Shown here in pieces: positions 52,420-61,488 of a DNA stretch of 64,000 nucleotides (the stretch's first letter is position 1; each line of letters opens with the position of its first letter). The notes under the pieces are model-generated. The model made no database searches. It worked only from the letters and a program-made list of their open reading frames with translations, and was not told the origin of the DNA. Source of the stretch: Pontibacter pudoricolor (lineage in GTDB: Bacteria; Bacteroidota; Bacteroidia; Cytophagales; Hymenobacteraceae); assembly GCF_010092985.1 (NCBI RefSeq), contig NZ_CP048106.1:2294001-2358000 (forward strand), in the 5' to 3' direction. The position numbers were made by a program, and so were the translations under genes.

Positions 52420-52950
52420 CTAATACGTATCTTCGTACTTTATCTTCGGCACGCGCTTATCAATTTCATAAAGGCCGGTACCTTCCTCGCCTATTACTTC
52501 AAATAGCTCAAGGGCACGACGCGCCACATATTCTTCTTCGATCTGCTCTTTCAGGAACCATTGCAGGAACGTAAATGTAACATAGTCCTTTGATTTCTGG
52601 CAACGGTCGGCCATACGGTTAAACGCCTGGGTCACGGCTATTTCCTGCTGCAGGGCCTGCTCAAATACACTTCTCAGCGATTCGAACTCAATCTGTATAT
52701 TCGTTACATCCGGCGACACAGCACGGCCACCCATATCAGACACATACTTAAATAAACGCAGCATGTGCTCCCGCTCCTCATCCGATTGTTCTTTAAAATA
52801 ACCGGCACTAAAATCAAAGCCATTGCGGTCGCACCAGGCGCTCATCGACAGGTACATCGCAGAGGCGTCTGCCTCCATTTTTATCTGTTCGTTCAGTACT
52901 TTTTCAATCTCCTCTGTAAGGGATGTTCTAAGTCTCAATAAATCCTTCAT
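52420..52950 (-). CDS. Ferritin
   Basis: A 176-residue bacterial non-heme ferritin that stores iron in a 24-mer shell. The start at 52950 (MKDLLRLRTSLTEEIEKVLNEQIKMEA) leaves a proper helix A; an upstream ATG adds an unnatural tail. The ferroxidase ligands are seen in EADASAMYL, DEEREHMLR and QEIAVTQ, with QWFLKEQIEEEYVA in the fourth helix. An inverted repeat lies just upstream (52980-53005). It is a typical FtnA-type ferritin. Confidence 0.95.
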   Translation of the reverse strand: MKDLLRLRTSLTEEIEKVLNEQIKMEADASAMYLSMSAWCDRNGFDFSAGYFKEQSDEEREHMLRLFKYVSDMGGRAVSPDVTNIQIEFESLRSVFEQALQQEIAVTQAFNRMADRCQKSKDYVTFTFLQWFLKEQIEEEYVARRALELFEVIGEEGTGLYEIDKRVPKIKYEDTY

Positions 52951-52979
52951 AAAAGTAAAGTGCTTTTTGGAGTGTTGAT

Positions 52980-53005
52980 GGATGCTGTACAGGTACAAAG
53001 CATCC
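52980..53005. promoter_or_regulatory. Inverted repeat upstream of ferritin
   Basis: GGATGCTGTAC and GTACAAAGCATCC form a near-perfect palindrome with a two-base bulge, 30 bases before the ferritin ATG. It could be an operator or a leader hairpin. No -7 box is obvious next to it. Confidence 0.5.
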
Positions 53006-53083
53006 TTTATACTTACTTAAATTAAAGGATTATGTTTAGAATTGAAAGGAACTGAGGCAAATATGGAAGCAGTCTAAATAAAA

Positions 53084-53107
53084 AAAGCACAGTAGTAGCT
53101 GTGCTTT
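53084..53107 (-). terminator. Hairpin terminator after the 53514 gene
   Basis: AAAGCACAG and CTGTGCTTT form a perfect stem around TAGTAG; on the minus strand it is followed by TTTTATTTAG. Confidence 0.85.
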
Positions 53108-53130
53108 CGGATATAGTTTAACGTCTTGTG

Positions 53131-53514
53131 TTATGCCGGTTGTGCGTACAGGCGTTCGTGCAGCATGCTGTTTAGCTGCAGCACAAATTTCGCCCCACCC
53201 AGAAGCTCTCTGAAACTATAGATTTCCGGGAGGGTAAGCACATATAGTTTTTCACAGCCAAACACGGTAATCAGTTCATAATCTGAGCACCGCCCGGTAT
53301 TTACAGCCATCGTACTCAGGTCGATGCTATCAACTGCTTTTTTAAGCCGAAGGAAGGTTTCCACTTTAAGTTTAGCAACCGAGCCTGCAAAGTTAACCAA
53401 CAGCCTGTTCTGTTTATCGCATTGGTAAACTGCTCCGGTATCTGTTACAAAAATCTCCTGCAAGTCTGCTGAAAATTGTATCGCTTCTCCTAACTTCACT
53501 TCTGGCTGATTCAT
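53131..53514 (-). CDS. Unknown small protein
   Basis: A 127-residue soluble protein starting at the ATG at 53514 (MNQPEVKLGEAIQFSADLQE); a longer frame upstream would overlap the divergent cupin gene and is rejected. It has mixed alpha/beta features (FVTDTGAVYQCDKQNRLLVNFAG, quoted in part; and CSDYELITVFGCEKLYVLTL) and four cysteines. No family is recognised. The promoter places the transcript start almost at the start codon. Confidence 0.8.
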   Translation of the reverse strand: MNQPEVKLGEAIQFSADLQEIFVTDTGAVYQCDKQNRLLVNFAGSVAKLKVETFLRLKKAVDSIDLSTMAVNTGRCSDYELITVFGCEKLYVLTLPEIYSFRELLGGAKFVLQLNSMLHERLYAQPA

Positions 53515-53521
53515 AATGCTA

Positions 53522-53553
53522 CAAATGTACAGGCTATTTAGAATAAGTCCAAA
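53522..53553 (-). promoter_or_regulatory. Strong Bacteroidota promoter; likely leaderless transcript
   Basis: Minus-strand TTTG (53550-53553), exactly 20 bases, then TACATTTG (53522-53529). The last base of the -7 box is only about eight bases before the ATG at 53514, so transcription would begin at or next to the start codon. Confidence 0.75.
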
Positions 53554-53582
53554 TAAAATTAAGTGATCTTTATCATCCTTCC

Positions 53583-53954
53583 ATGAGCACAATAGAAAAG
53601 ATAAACCTCTCAGACAAGTTTAAGCAAATACCTGACTTCTGGAACCCGCGTATTGCCGGAGAATTAAACGGGCAGCAGGTAAAGCTGGCAAAGTTCAAAG
53701 GCGAATTCGACTGGCACAATCACGAACACGAAGATGAGTTTTTCCTGGTTGTGCGTGGCAGTTTTGAAATGCATCTCCGCGATAAGGTAATTACTCTTAA
53801 TCCGGGAGAGTTTATAGTTATACCCCGCGGCGTAGAGCATAAACCTGTTGCGCCAGTAGAAGCAGAAGTCTTATTGTTTGAGCCTGCCTCCACCATCAAC
53901 ACCGGAAATTTAGAGAACAGTGATCGCACCCGGACAGATTTAGAAAGGCTGTAG
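53583..53954 (+). CDS. Cupin domain protein
   Basis: A 123-residue single-domain cupin. Metal-binding motif 1 is WHNHEHEDEFFLVVRG (H45, H47, E52), and motif 2 is PRGVEH with H86. Most single-domain cupins of this kind bind a divalent metal and act as isomerases, dioxygenases or sensors; the activity here is not known. It is divergent from the 53514 gene, with 68 bases between the two starts. Confidence 0.9.
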   Translation: MSTIEKINLSDKFKQIPDFWNPRIAGELNGQQVKLAKFKGEFDWHNHEHEDEFFLVVRGSFEMHLRDKVITLNPGEFIVIPRGVEHKPVAPVEAEVLLFEPASTINTGNLENSDRTRTDLERL

Positions 53955-53959
53955 TTTTA

Positions 53960-54800
53960 TAGTTACTGCAATTCAACCACCCAGCCTCTCAGCGCTACGC
54001 TCGCTATCTTCTAAATCGTTTTCCGGTAGTCTAAGAAGGGGAGTTTTTAGGCTTTTGCTATAGTTGTGGTTTTACCCCTTCCCCTTTTATCGAGGGCCCC
54101 CTACCCCAAAACAGGGGAAGGAGCTTTCGAGCTGTCGCTATAGTTTAGGCTATCGTTTTATAGTTGCTGTTTTAACCCACCCCTGCCCCTCCCGAGAGGG
54201 GAACTCCGGCTGTTGCTATAGTTGAGGACATCGTTTTATAGTTACTGTTTGTCATCCCTCTGCCCCCTTCAAAGGGGGACTTTCTGCTACTGCTTGCCCA
54301 ACTATTATTTCGACTATAAGAAGAAATCTGAGTTTTCTATAGTTACAGACCAAGATCGGACAGGTCGCGACCTGTCCCTACGGAATTACATTGCTGATAA
54401 TTCTCGAAGCTTATAGGTTCAAACTATAGTTTAGCGGTTGCTATGCGAAAGATTACAGTTTTTCTGTGAGGCGCCTTGTAGATTTCCGGTGCTGCAGGCA
54501 TTTCGAGGTACGAGAAAAGGAAATGTACACCGCGCTGAACAGGAAAACGGGGCCGCTCGGCCCGAGAGCACCAAAGCAAACTATAGAACTATAGGTAAGT
54601 AAAGCTCCCAGGATTAGAAGCAACTATAGGAGTAAGGCTTGGCTCGAGTTAGAAGTAAAGTAGACTATAGCATTCAGATTTCTCACGCTATTCGAAATGA
54701 CAAAAGGGAAACTATTAGAAGAAATAAGATTCCGCACAGCTGCGCTAGCTCTTTTCGACTCACGTCTCATGAATGCTCGAAATGACAAATAGAAACTATA
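53960..54800. repeat. Mosaic intergenic repeat, copy 3 (spacer 53955-54939, inverted)
   Basis: The third gene-free spacer (985 bases) carries the same blocks on the opposite strand: AACCCACCCCTGCCCCTCCC near 54175 is complementary to the CCCCTCTTGGGAGGGG block; ACCCCTTCCCCTTTTATCGA near 54078 matches the complement of the 990 block; GCCGCTCGGCCCGAGAGCAC near 54551 corresponds to the diverged GC-rich block of 661 and 7551; ATTCGAAATGACAAAAG near 54689 is the complement of GTCATTTCGAA. CTATAGTT words are very dense here. Confidence 0.85.
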
Positions 54801-54939
54801 GGACTATAGCCCAGCCGCCTCGGAACAAGTTTAGGATCAGCGACTAGCAGGAGTTTCGCCCGCGGCCAGCTCTACCAATCCTTTAATTTAAGAATCCCGG
54901 TTCAGATATCTTAAAAGCATTTAAAACAACCACTATAAC

Positions 54940-56037
54940 CTATACTTTTCCAGTTGCTGCAGCAGGCGTTTTAACGAGAAGGGTTTTGAGATTTAACCTT
55001 ACCAAATCTCCCATACAATTGCATTTCAGAAACTCATCAGACTTATGATGTTCGGCTAATTCTTTTCTAAGCTGCGCCATCTTTTCGGGAGTAGAAATAG
55101 TGTCTTTGCGCATACAGTCGATCAGGTCTTTGAGACGGTAACGGGCAGACTTTAGGCGTCGGAACATAAGCGTACGTTCTTCGTTCTGGTACTGCTTTAC
55201 AGTTTCGGGTTTCAGTAGCTTCAGTACCAGGTCCACTATTACGTTATTGTCTTTAAAGAACTGCGGCAGGTACATGGATTTTCGGCCTTCGTAAGATTGC
55301 TGGTCAAAATCGATAGGGCGCACGCGGTATTGCTCGTCTTCAAAATCCGGTGTGATATCTACCACATAGTTGTAAGAGCGCATATCGCCGAGCAGGCGGA
55401 TAAAGCAGCGTTCGTTAAATTTCACAAACTCCTTTGCCAGGCGCACCTTGTTGGTTCCGGGCCTGTCTACATAGTCTTTTATAAAAGCGTCGCCAGGTAT
55501 GCCGGCAATGTGTTCTTCAATCAGGGTATCGGTGTGTACAAAGTAGTTAATGCGACTCGGCGACAGAATGTGTTCCAGCTCCAGGCCATAGATCCGAGAG
55601 GCATCCGCGCGCTTAACGTAGAAATAGTCGTAGTTGTCGTTTAGCTGGTTCATGATCTGTACCCGGAACGGGTTGGAGTTACCGAAGGTGCAGTAATCTA
55701 TCCTGGATACATATAAATGCTCCATCACCGACATATCTCCATCTGTTTTAAGCAAAGCGTAGATCATGGTCAGGCCATGGTTCAGCTCGGCCTGCGACTG
55801 CTGTTCGTACATTACCGTTTCCCAGAGCGTGTCCACCCCTTTTTTATCGAAATACGGGAAGGCATCGGAATAATGCAGCAGGTCTTCGTAGTGAACCGGC
55901 AGTTTGGAGCTGCGCCCATAGGTATACAGGTACTTGCGCAGGTCTTTGTTTACCGGGAAAAACAGTTTCTTTTTGGAGATAGAATTCAAGGGCGAATGCG
56001 TAATTTGTAAAGATGAATGACTAACTGTAGCAGGCAA
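54940..56037 (-). CDS. Unknown protein with a possible kinase-like fold
   Basis: A 365-residue cytoplasmic protein. Residues about 200-290 have a pattern reminiscent of phosphotransferase catalytic loops: FIRLLGDMRSYNYVVD (compare GDxxxxN) and, about 20 residues later, VRPIDFDQQSYEG (compare IDFD/DFG-like metal motif). Upstream is an ERC/KxxKEF-type segment. Typical P-loop glycines are not obvious. No named family is recognised; this is a fold-level suggestion. The gene stands alone between the repeat spacer and the LytTR operon. Length and intact frame suggest a real conserved protein. Confidence 0.75.
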   Translation of the reverse strand: MPATVSHSSLQITHSPLNSISKKKLFFPVNKDLRKYLYTYGRSSKLPVHYEDLLHYSDAFPYFDKKGVDTLWETVMYEQQSQAELNHGLTMIYALLKTDGDMSVMEHLYVSRIDYCTFGNSNPFRVQIMNQLNDNYDYFYVKRADASRIYGLELEHILSPSRINYFVHTDTLIEEHIAGIPGDAFIKDYVDRPGTNKVRLAKEFVKFNERCFIRLLGDMRSYNYVVDITPDFEDEQYRVRPIDFDQQSYEGRKSMYLPQFFKDNNVIVDLVLKLLKPETVKQYQNEERTLMFRRLKSARYRLKDLIDCMRKDTISTPEKMAQLRKELAEHHKSDEFLKCNCMGDLVRLNLKTLLVKTPAAATGKV

Positions 56038-56149
56038 TTATACTTTAGAACAGTACCTATAGTTGTATAACCGATAAGTTAAAGAAACGAAGGCAAAATA
56101 TAAACTATAGCTTACACAATTGCTGAGAGTTTAGCAGTTGCAGGCAACA

Positions 56150-56172
56150 AAAAAGGGCCAGAGGCCCTGATT
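56150..56172 (-). terminator. Hairpin terminator after the LytTR operon
   Basis: AGGGCC and GGCCCT form the stem; read on the minus strand, the stem is followed by TTTTTTGTTG. Confidence 0.8.
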
Positions 56173-56256
56173 ATACTCAACACAAGCGCGGACGCTTGCA
56201 CCAGACTGTCTCTCCTTAATTCATAATTAATAATTAATCATTCATAATTGTAAGAG

Positions 56257-56982
56257 CTACGCCTCCAGCAGGTTATTTTTGCCCAGTATCTGTAGCACTT
56301 CGTTTTTGTAGAGGCGGCCAATTGGTATTTCGTTTTTGCCAAGGTCTACGGTTGTGGCAGAAAAGGCCTGTACTTTATCTAAAGCGATGATGAAGGAACG
56401 ATGAATGCGCAGGAACTTGTCGGCTGGCAGTTTTTCTTCCAGGAAACTGATCTTCTGGTACGAGATGATCTCCCTGGTTTCGGTCTTAACGCGGATATAA
56501 TCCTTCAGGCTCTCGATGTAGAGAATATCAGACAGCATCACCTTCACCATTTTCTTGTCGGCTTTCAGGTAAATAAAGGCTTCCTTATAGTCCGGCTCCG
56601 TCGGGTTTATAGTTATAGCTGGCTTGTTCTCCTGTGGTGTTATTTTGGCAATTGCTTTCAGGAAACGGTCGAAAGAGATCGGTTTTAGCAGGTAATCTAC
56701 AGCGTTCAGTTCGTACCCTTCCACGGCATAGTCGCGGTACGCGGTGGTAAAAATAACCTTTGGCGGGTTGGGCAGCGACTTCAGAAAATCAATACCTGTT
56801 AGCTTGGGCATTTGTATATCCAGGAACATCAGATCTACCTGCGTAGTTTGCAGGCAATTGTAAGCTTCCACGGCGTTGTTGCAGCGGCACACCAGTTCCA
56901 GGTTATCCAGGCGGCTGATGTAGGTTTCCAGCACATCCAGGGCCAGCGGTTCATCGTCCACTATCAGGCATCTAATCTTCAT
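56257..56982 (-). CDS. LytTR-family response regulator
   Basis: A 241-residue two-component regulator. Receiver: DD at residues 9-10, phospho-acceptor D55 in VDLMFLDIQMPKLTG and the switch region VIFTTAYRDYAVEGYELNAVDYLLKPI (quoted in part). The C-terminal LytTR DNA-binding domain holds LSDILYIESLKDYIRV, FLRIHRSFIIALDKV and the end IGRLYKNEVL. It overlaps the sensor kinase gene by 11 bases, the usual order in Bacteroidota being kinase then regulator. Target genes are unknown. Confidence 0.95.
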   Translation of the reverse strand: MKIRCLIVDDEPLALDVLETYISRLDNLELVCRCNNAVEAYNCLQTTQVDLMFLDIQMPKLTGIDFLKSLPNPPKVIFTTAYRDYAVEGYELNAVDYLLKPISFDRFLKAIAKITPQENKPAITINPTEPDYKEAFIYLKADKKMVKVMLSDILYIESLKDYIRVKTETREIISYQKISFLEEKLPADKFLRIHRSFIIALDKVQAFSATTVDLGKNEIPIGRLYKNEVLQILGKNNLLEA

Positions 56983-58093
56983 GGGTTCTATCGCTAAGGT
57001 CTAATTCCAGGTGCACAGCATATACATCCGGTTCGTCTTCAATCTCTAAACTGTAGGCATCTTTATAAAGCAGTTCCAGGCGACGCTGCACGTTTTTCAG
57101 GCCAATGCCGGATGCCATTTCTTTAGCTGTTCGTTCGGCTTTTTCGCCATGTTTGCAGTTCTCTACGCGCAGGCTCAGCTTGCCATGCTGCACTTTCACA
57201 TCTATGCGTACCCAGGCGTTTTCGGTCTCGGTACTTACGCCGTGCTTAAAAGCATTTTCTACAAAAGGTAACAGCATCATGGGCGCAATGTTTGTACCAA
57301 GTATAGTTCCGGATTCGGTAAAGCTGATATCCACACGGCTGCCATAGCGCATCTTCTCCAGGTCAATGTAGTTATGGATATAGTTTAATTCTTTCTCGAG
57401 GGGCACTTTAGCGGCATTGGCGTCATAAAGCATGTAATCCATCAACCCTGACAGCTTTAAAACCATTTCAGGGGCGTTATCAGATTTTTTAAGCGTGAGC
57501 GAATACAGGCTGTTAAGTGTATTGAACAGGAAGTGCGGATGTATCTGTCCCTTCAGGAATTTAAGCTCGGCTTCCAGCTTATCCTGCGACAGGGTACGTG
57601 CGGATCGCTGATGCTGGTACCAGTTGCGCAGCAGCACCACAGTGGCCGAAATAACGACCAGGTAGTTTATGTTTACAATGTTCTTTATAAAACGGTAAAG
57701 CGTCAGGTTATCCAGGGTGCAGGTGGTAGGGCAAAAAACCGGGTGTATCAGGAATGGCAACAGCACGTATTGCATCAGCCCGGCAATGGCGCCGGTCAGC
57801 AACAGCAGGTACACACCAAACTCCAGGTAGCGCTTTTTGAGAAGGAACTTAGGCATCAGGTAATACATGTTAAAGTATACCAGCGCCATTTTAAACGGAA
57901 GCTCCACCAGCTCCACCATAAAGGCGTTGTAGTAATCATCTATATAACTGCCATACAGCAAGCCGAAGAAAACCACATAAATTACCCAAAACATAAGGTG
58001 CAACAGTACCTGGTGTTGCAGTAAACTCCTGAAGTCAGGCAGATTCCAGGTTCCGGTACTTGCTACACTTTCTGTACTCAACTTTACTTCCAT
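56972..58093 (-). CDS. LytS-like sensor histidine kinase
   Basis: A 373-residue inner-membrane kinase starting at 58093 (MEVKLSTESVASTGTW). Four hydrophobic segments in residues 30-170 (for example LLHLMFWVIYVVFFGLLYG and LEFGVYLLLLTGAIAGLMQYVLL, quoted in part) form the sensor. The His-kinase motif is FLKGQIHPHFLFNTLN with the phospho-acceptor histidine, followed by the N-box MMLLPFVENAFKHG and G-box ASGIGLKNVQRRL. It pairs with the overlapping LytTR regulator. The stimulus is unknown. Confidence 0.94.
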   Translation of the reverse strand: MEVKLSTESVASTGTWNLPDFRSLLQHQVLLHLMFWVIYVVFFGLLYGSYIDDYYNAFMVELVELPFKMALVYFNMYYLMPKFLLKKRYLEFGVYLLLLTGAIAGLMQYVLLPFLIHPVFCPTTCTLDNLTLYRFIKNIVNINYLVVISATVVLLRNWYQHQRSARTLSQDKLEAELKFLKGQIHPHFLFNTLNSLYSLTLKKSDNAPEMVLKLSGLMDYMLYDANAAKVPLEKELNYIHNYIDLEKMRYGSRVDISFTESGTILGTNIAPMMLLPFVENAFKHGVSTETENAWVRIDVKVQHGKLSLRVENCKHGEKAERTAKEMASGIGLKNVQRRLELLYKDAYSLEIEDEPDVYAVHLELDLSDRTHED

Positions 58094-58135
58094 TTTACAA
58101 AGGTATGCTTTATACTGCACGGCTGTACCTGGCAC

Positions 58136-58639
58136 TCAAAGCTTTTAGACGACCGGCTAAACTATAAATATCAGCAGCAAACTATACCAGCCCAACAGCA
58201 CCAATAGTAAACAGTAACCTTTAGAATTTACTCGATTGGCAACTATAATATTCTAACTATAACTACACATAAACTGAAAATATAGAACCTGCTAAAGAAA
58301 AACAGAAGAAACTATAAAATACTTCCATATACATTAACTATAGACAATGTTCAGCTCTTAGAATGTAAATACATCAGGAATGGATACATATTACTTTTTC
58401 CTGTTACTGTGGTTTATCTTTTCATGCAACTCCTCATCACACACATGTATATAACCTTAAAAGTTATTTAATTACAATGTATATATAAATAATTAAAGTT
58501 ACTTTTAATACATTACCTTCCATTGATGTTCTAATAAAAATTAGTATTTTTAAATATAACAATACTAAAATTATATCAATTAGAACCTCTTGCTTGCTCA
58601 TTAAAGCCGGGGGTTCTAATTAACTAAATATCATTTCTT
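58136..58639. other. AT-rich intergenic region before the TonB receptor operon
   Basis: About 500 bases of AT-rich sequence with scattered AACTATA words in the first third. No gene is seen. It is the divergent control region for the LytS gene and the lipoprotein-receptor operon, but no promoter closely fits the consensus. Confidence 0.6.
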
Positions 58640-59098
58640 ATGAAGTATACACACCTTACCCTACTCCTTATTTTTGTTACAGTTCTCAGTGCCTGCGACA
58701 AAGACCAGAAAACACTTAACCAACTAGAAGGCACCTGGCAGGTAAAGCAAGTTACACACCTAAAACAGGATACTACCAAGCTACCCAGCACTGGCACTAT
58801 TACTTTTACAAAATGCGATCTTGACGACGCATCCAAGTCTTGTCCTGGTACTTTTACCTTTAATGACCAACCAAGCAAAAACTTTGTGTACAATATCATG
58901 GATTCGGGCAAAACCATCTCATTTACCTCCGAAGGACTTCATGAAGGCTTTACCTACATGCTTTATGGTCCTTTTGTGGTAGTTAGTAAAAGCGAAGATA
59001 GGCTTGAGTTGGAAGGTGAGGGTTCCCTTTCTGTTTTCAACGGTTCTACACCTACTCCTAAAGTAGTAGACGTTAGTCTTGTGCTGGAACGGAAATAG
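58640..59098 (+). CDS. Lipocalin-like lipoprotein
   Basis: A 152-residue lipoprotein: MKYTHLTLLLIFVTVLSAC with lipobox LSAC. The mature part starts LNQLEGTWQVKQVTHL, the GxW motif of lipocalin-like Bacteroidota proteins, and shows eight or so alternating strands. It is the first gene of an operon with a TonB-dependent receptor (five bases apart) and a DUF4249 lipoprotein. A carrier or structural role at the outer membrane is inferred. Confidence 0.82.
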   Translation: MKYTHLTLLLIFVTVLSACDKDQKTLNQLEGTWQVKQVTHLKQDTTKLPSTGTITFTKCDLDDASKSCPGTFTFNDQPSKNFVYNIMDSGKTISFTSEGLHEGFTYMLYGPFVVVSKSEDRLELEGEGSLSVFNGSTPTPKVVDVSLVLERK

Positions 59099-59103
59099 TT
59101 AAC

Positions 59104-61476
59104 ATGAAGAAGTTTTCTTATGTGCTGTTTCTGTTGTTTTTTATAAGTACCAGTTATACAGTACGGGCACAAGTAACACTGAGCGGCTTTGTACAGGATG
59201 CCAGTTCCGGCGAGCGGTTAGCCGGCGCAATAGTAAATACTGGAAATATTGGCACAACAACTAACACCTATGGCTTTTATAGTTTGCAGGTACCTCAGGG
59301 CACCGTGCAGTTGCAGGTGCGCTATTTAGGTTACGCTCCCCTTCATCTTTCGCTAAAACATGTTTCTGCAGATTCCACTCTTACCTTAAAGCTGCAGCCA
59401 CTTGCCCGGCAACTACAGGAGGTAACCGTTACCGCTGAAAAAGTAACAGATCTGCAACAGGCTAATCGCCTTTCAATGCGCAGTTCTGAGTTAAAACAGC
59501 TACCTCGCCTGATGGGAGAGGCAGACCTGATCAAGGCCCTACAACTAATGCCAGGCGTACAGGCAGGTCGTGAGGGCTCATCAGACTTTATTGTGCGGGG
59601 CGGCAGTCCTGACCAGAATCTAATATTGCTGGATGGCGTGCCTGTATACAATGTGGCGCACCTTTTGGGAATGTTCTCTGTATTTAATCCTGATGCCATC
59701 AAGTCAGTAGATGCTATAAAGGGGGGCTTTCCGGCGCCTTATGGCGGCAGACTGTCGTCGGTAGTGGATGTACAGCTAAAAGAGGGCAACAACCAGCAAT
59801 TTTCAGGAGAGGGCGCCGTAGGTTTAATCTCTTCTAAGCTGATGCTGGAGGGCCCGATCGGGAATGAGAAAACGTCGTTTCTGGTGGCGGCACGGCGCAC
59901 ATACCTCGATGTACTGGCAGCCGCCGCTGCAGCTATGAGCGACGAAACCATAAGCAACTATAACTTCTATGATCTCAATGCCAAAATAAACCATACATTC
60001 TCCCCCTCTAGCCGGTTATACCTGAGCATATATGGTGGGCAGGACGCTTATACTGATGAGCAGGAGTTTAGTATTTCGGCGGCAAAAGAAGTACAAAAAT
60101 ACAAAATGCGTTGGGGCAACTTCACTGGCGCCCTCCGATGGAACCATGTATTTGGCCCAAAGCTTTTCAGTAACACCACACTTACCTACAGCCAGTATCA
60201 TTTCGCGCAACAGTCGGAGGTAGAAAGCCTGCAACTGAACCGCTCCGTTAACTATGACTCTGGAATCAAAGACTGGGGAGGCCGCATGGATTTTGATTAC
60301 CTGCCCCACGACAGGCACCGGGTGCGGTTTGGCGGCAGCTACATATTCCATACATTCAGACCAGAAGCCACAACGCTCCAGACAGATAGCCTCACGTTCA
60401 GAACCAACTCATTTGAAACTATAAGGGCACACGAATTTTATACTTATGCCGATGACCGCATCCAGCTAGGCGAGCGCCTGCAGGCTAGCCTGGGCATACA
60501 CTTCTCAGGATTTGCAGTAAACGGGGAGCTTTATACTTCGTTGCAGCCTCGCCTTGCACTCGGCTATACCTCACAAAAAGGCGTAAGTGTGCGCGCTTCT
60601 TACGCCACCATGGCACAGTACCTCCACCTGCTCAGTAACACCTCCTCCGGCACACCAACCGACATCTGGGTACCCGCCACAGACAAGGTGAAACCTCAAC
60701 GTTCCTGGCAGGCTACGCTGGGCGGTGCTACTGTAATGGGGCAACAATGGGAGCTAACATCTGACTTATACTATAAAGAAATGAAGGATGTGGCCGAGTT
60801 TAAAGACGGCGCTGATTTTATAAGTGAGTTCTTCCGAAGCGGTCCCGAAACAAACTTCGCCAATTTTGTAGCGCCGCCCTACCAAACGCGTATTGTAAGC
60901 GGCAAAGGTTGGAGTTATGGTTCAGAGTGGATGCTGCGTAAGCGGCAGGGCCGCACCACCGGTTGGCTTGGGTATACCCTGGCTTGGTCGTGGCGACAAC
61001 TGGACAGCATCAATTTCAACCAGAAGTACCCTTATACTTACGACAGCCGCCATAGCATTTCGGTAGTTGCCAACCATCAGCTTACCGATAAGCTGAGCAT
61101 AGGTAGCAGCTGGGTATACCGCACCGGCTACGTTACCACATTACCGCTTGCAAGCTATAAAGCTTATAATGAGCCTATTTACCAACCAGGCACCAGCCAC
61201 CCTTACATAAAGACAGTTGATTATCTTGGGGAGCGCAACAACTACCGAATGCCCTCTTACCACAGGCTGGACTTAAGCATGACGCACACTAAAAAGAAAA
61301 AATGGGGCGAGCGCAGTTGGAACATATCGGTTTATAATGCTTACAACCGTAAAAACCCATACTTCATGCACCTCAGCCAGCCTAGTGCCAGTTCTAATGG
61401 GAACTCCTCACGTCGACTCTACCAGGTATCACTCTTCCCCGTGCTGCCTTCGGTTAGCTACGGTTTTAAATTTTAA
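59104..61476 (+). CDS. TonB-dependent outer-membrane receptor
   Basis: A 790-residue receptor. Signal MKKFSYVLFLLFFISTSYTVRAQ, then a carboxypeptidase-regulatory-like domain (LSGFVQDASSGERLAGAIVNTG), the plug with LPRLMGEADLIKALQLMPGVQ and DFIVRGGSPDQNLILLDGVPVYN (quoted in part), and a barrel ending in the aromatic VSYGFKF. It is 5 bases from the lipocalin-like gene and 12 from DUF4249. The ligand is unknown; this gene arrangement (receptor and DUF4249) is widespread in Bacteroidota and often part of metal or cofactor uptake, but no proof exists here. Confidence 0.96.
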   Translation: MKKFSYVLFLLFFISTSYTVRAQVTLSGFVQDASSGERLAGAIVNTGNIGTTTNTYGFYSLQVPQGTVQLQVRYLGYAPLHLSLKHVSADSTLTLKLQPLARQLQEVTVTAEKVTDLQQANRLSMRSSELKQLPRLMGEADLIKALQLMPGVQAGREGSSDFIVRGGSPDQNLILLDGVPVYNVAHLLGMFSVFNPDAIKSVDAIKGGFPAPYGGRLSSVVDVQLKEGNNQQFSGEGAVGLISSKLMLEGPIGNEKTSFLVAARRTYLDVLAAAAAAMSDETISNYNFYDLNAKINHTFSPSSRLYLSIYGGQDAYTDEQEFSISAAKEVQKYKMRWGNFTGALRWNHVFGPKLFSNTTLTYSQYHFAQQSEVESLQLNRSVNYDSGIKDWGGRMDFDYLPHDRHRVRFGGSYIFHTFRPEATTLQTDSLTFRTNSFETIRAHEFYTYADDRIQLGERLQASLGIHFSGFAVNGELYTSLQPRLALGYTSQKGVSVRASYATMAQYLHLLSNTSSGTPTDIWVPATDKVKPQRSWQATLGGATVMGQQWELTSDLYYKEMKDVAEFKDGADFISEFFRSGPETNFANFVAPPYQTRIVSGKGWSYGSEWMLRKRQGRTTGWLGYTLAWSWRQLDSINFNQKYPYTYDSRHSISVVANHQLTDKLSIGSSWVYRTGYVTTLPLASYKAYNEPIYQPGTSHPYIKTVDYLGERNNYRMPSYHRLDLSMTHTKKKKWGERSWNISVYNAYNRKNPYFMHLSQPSASSNGNSSRRLYQVSLFPVLPSVSYGFKF

Positions 61477-61488
61477 GGCAAAGTTCAG

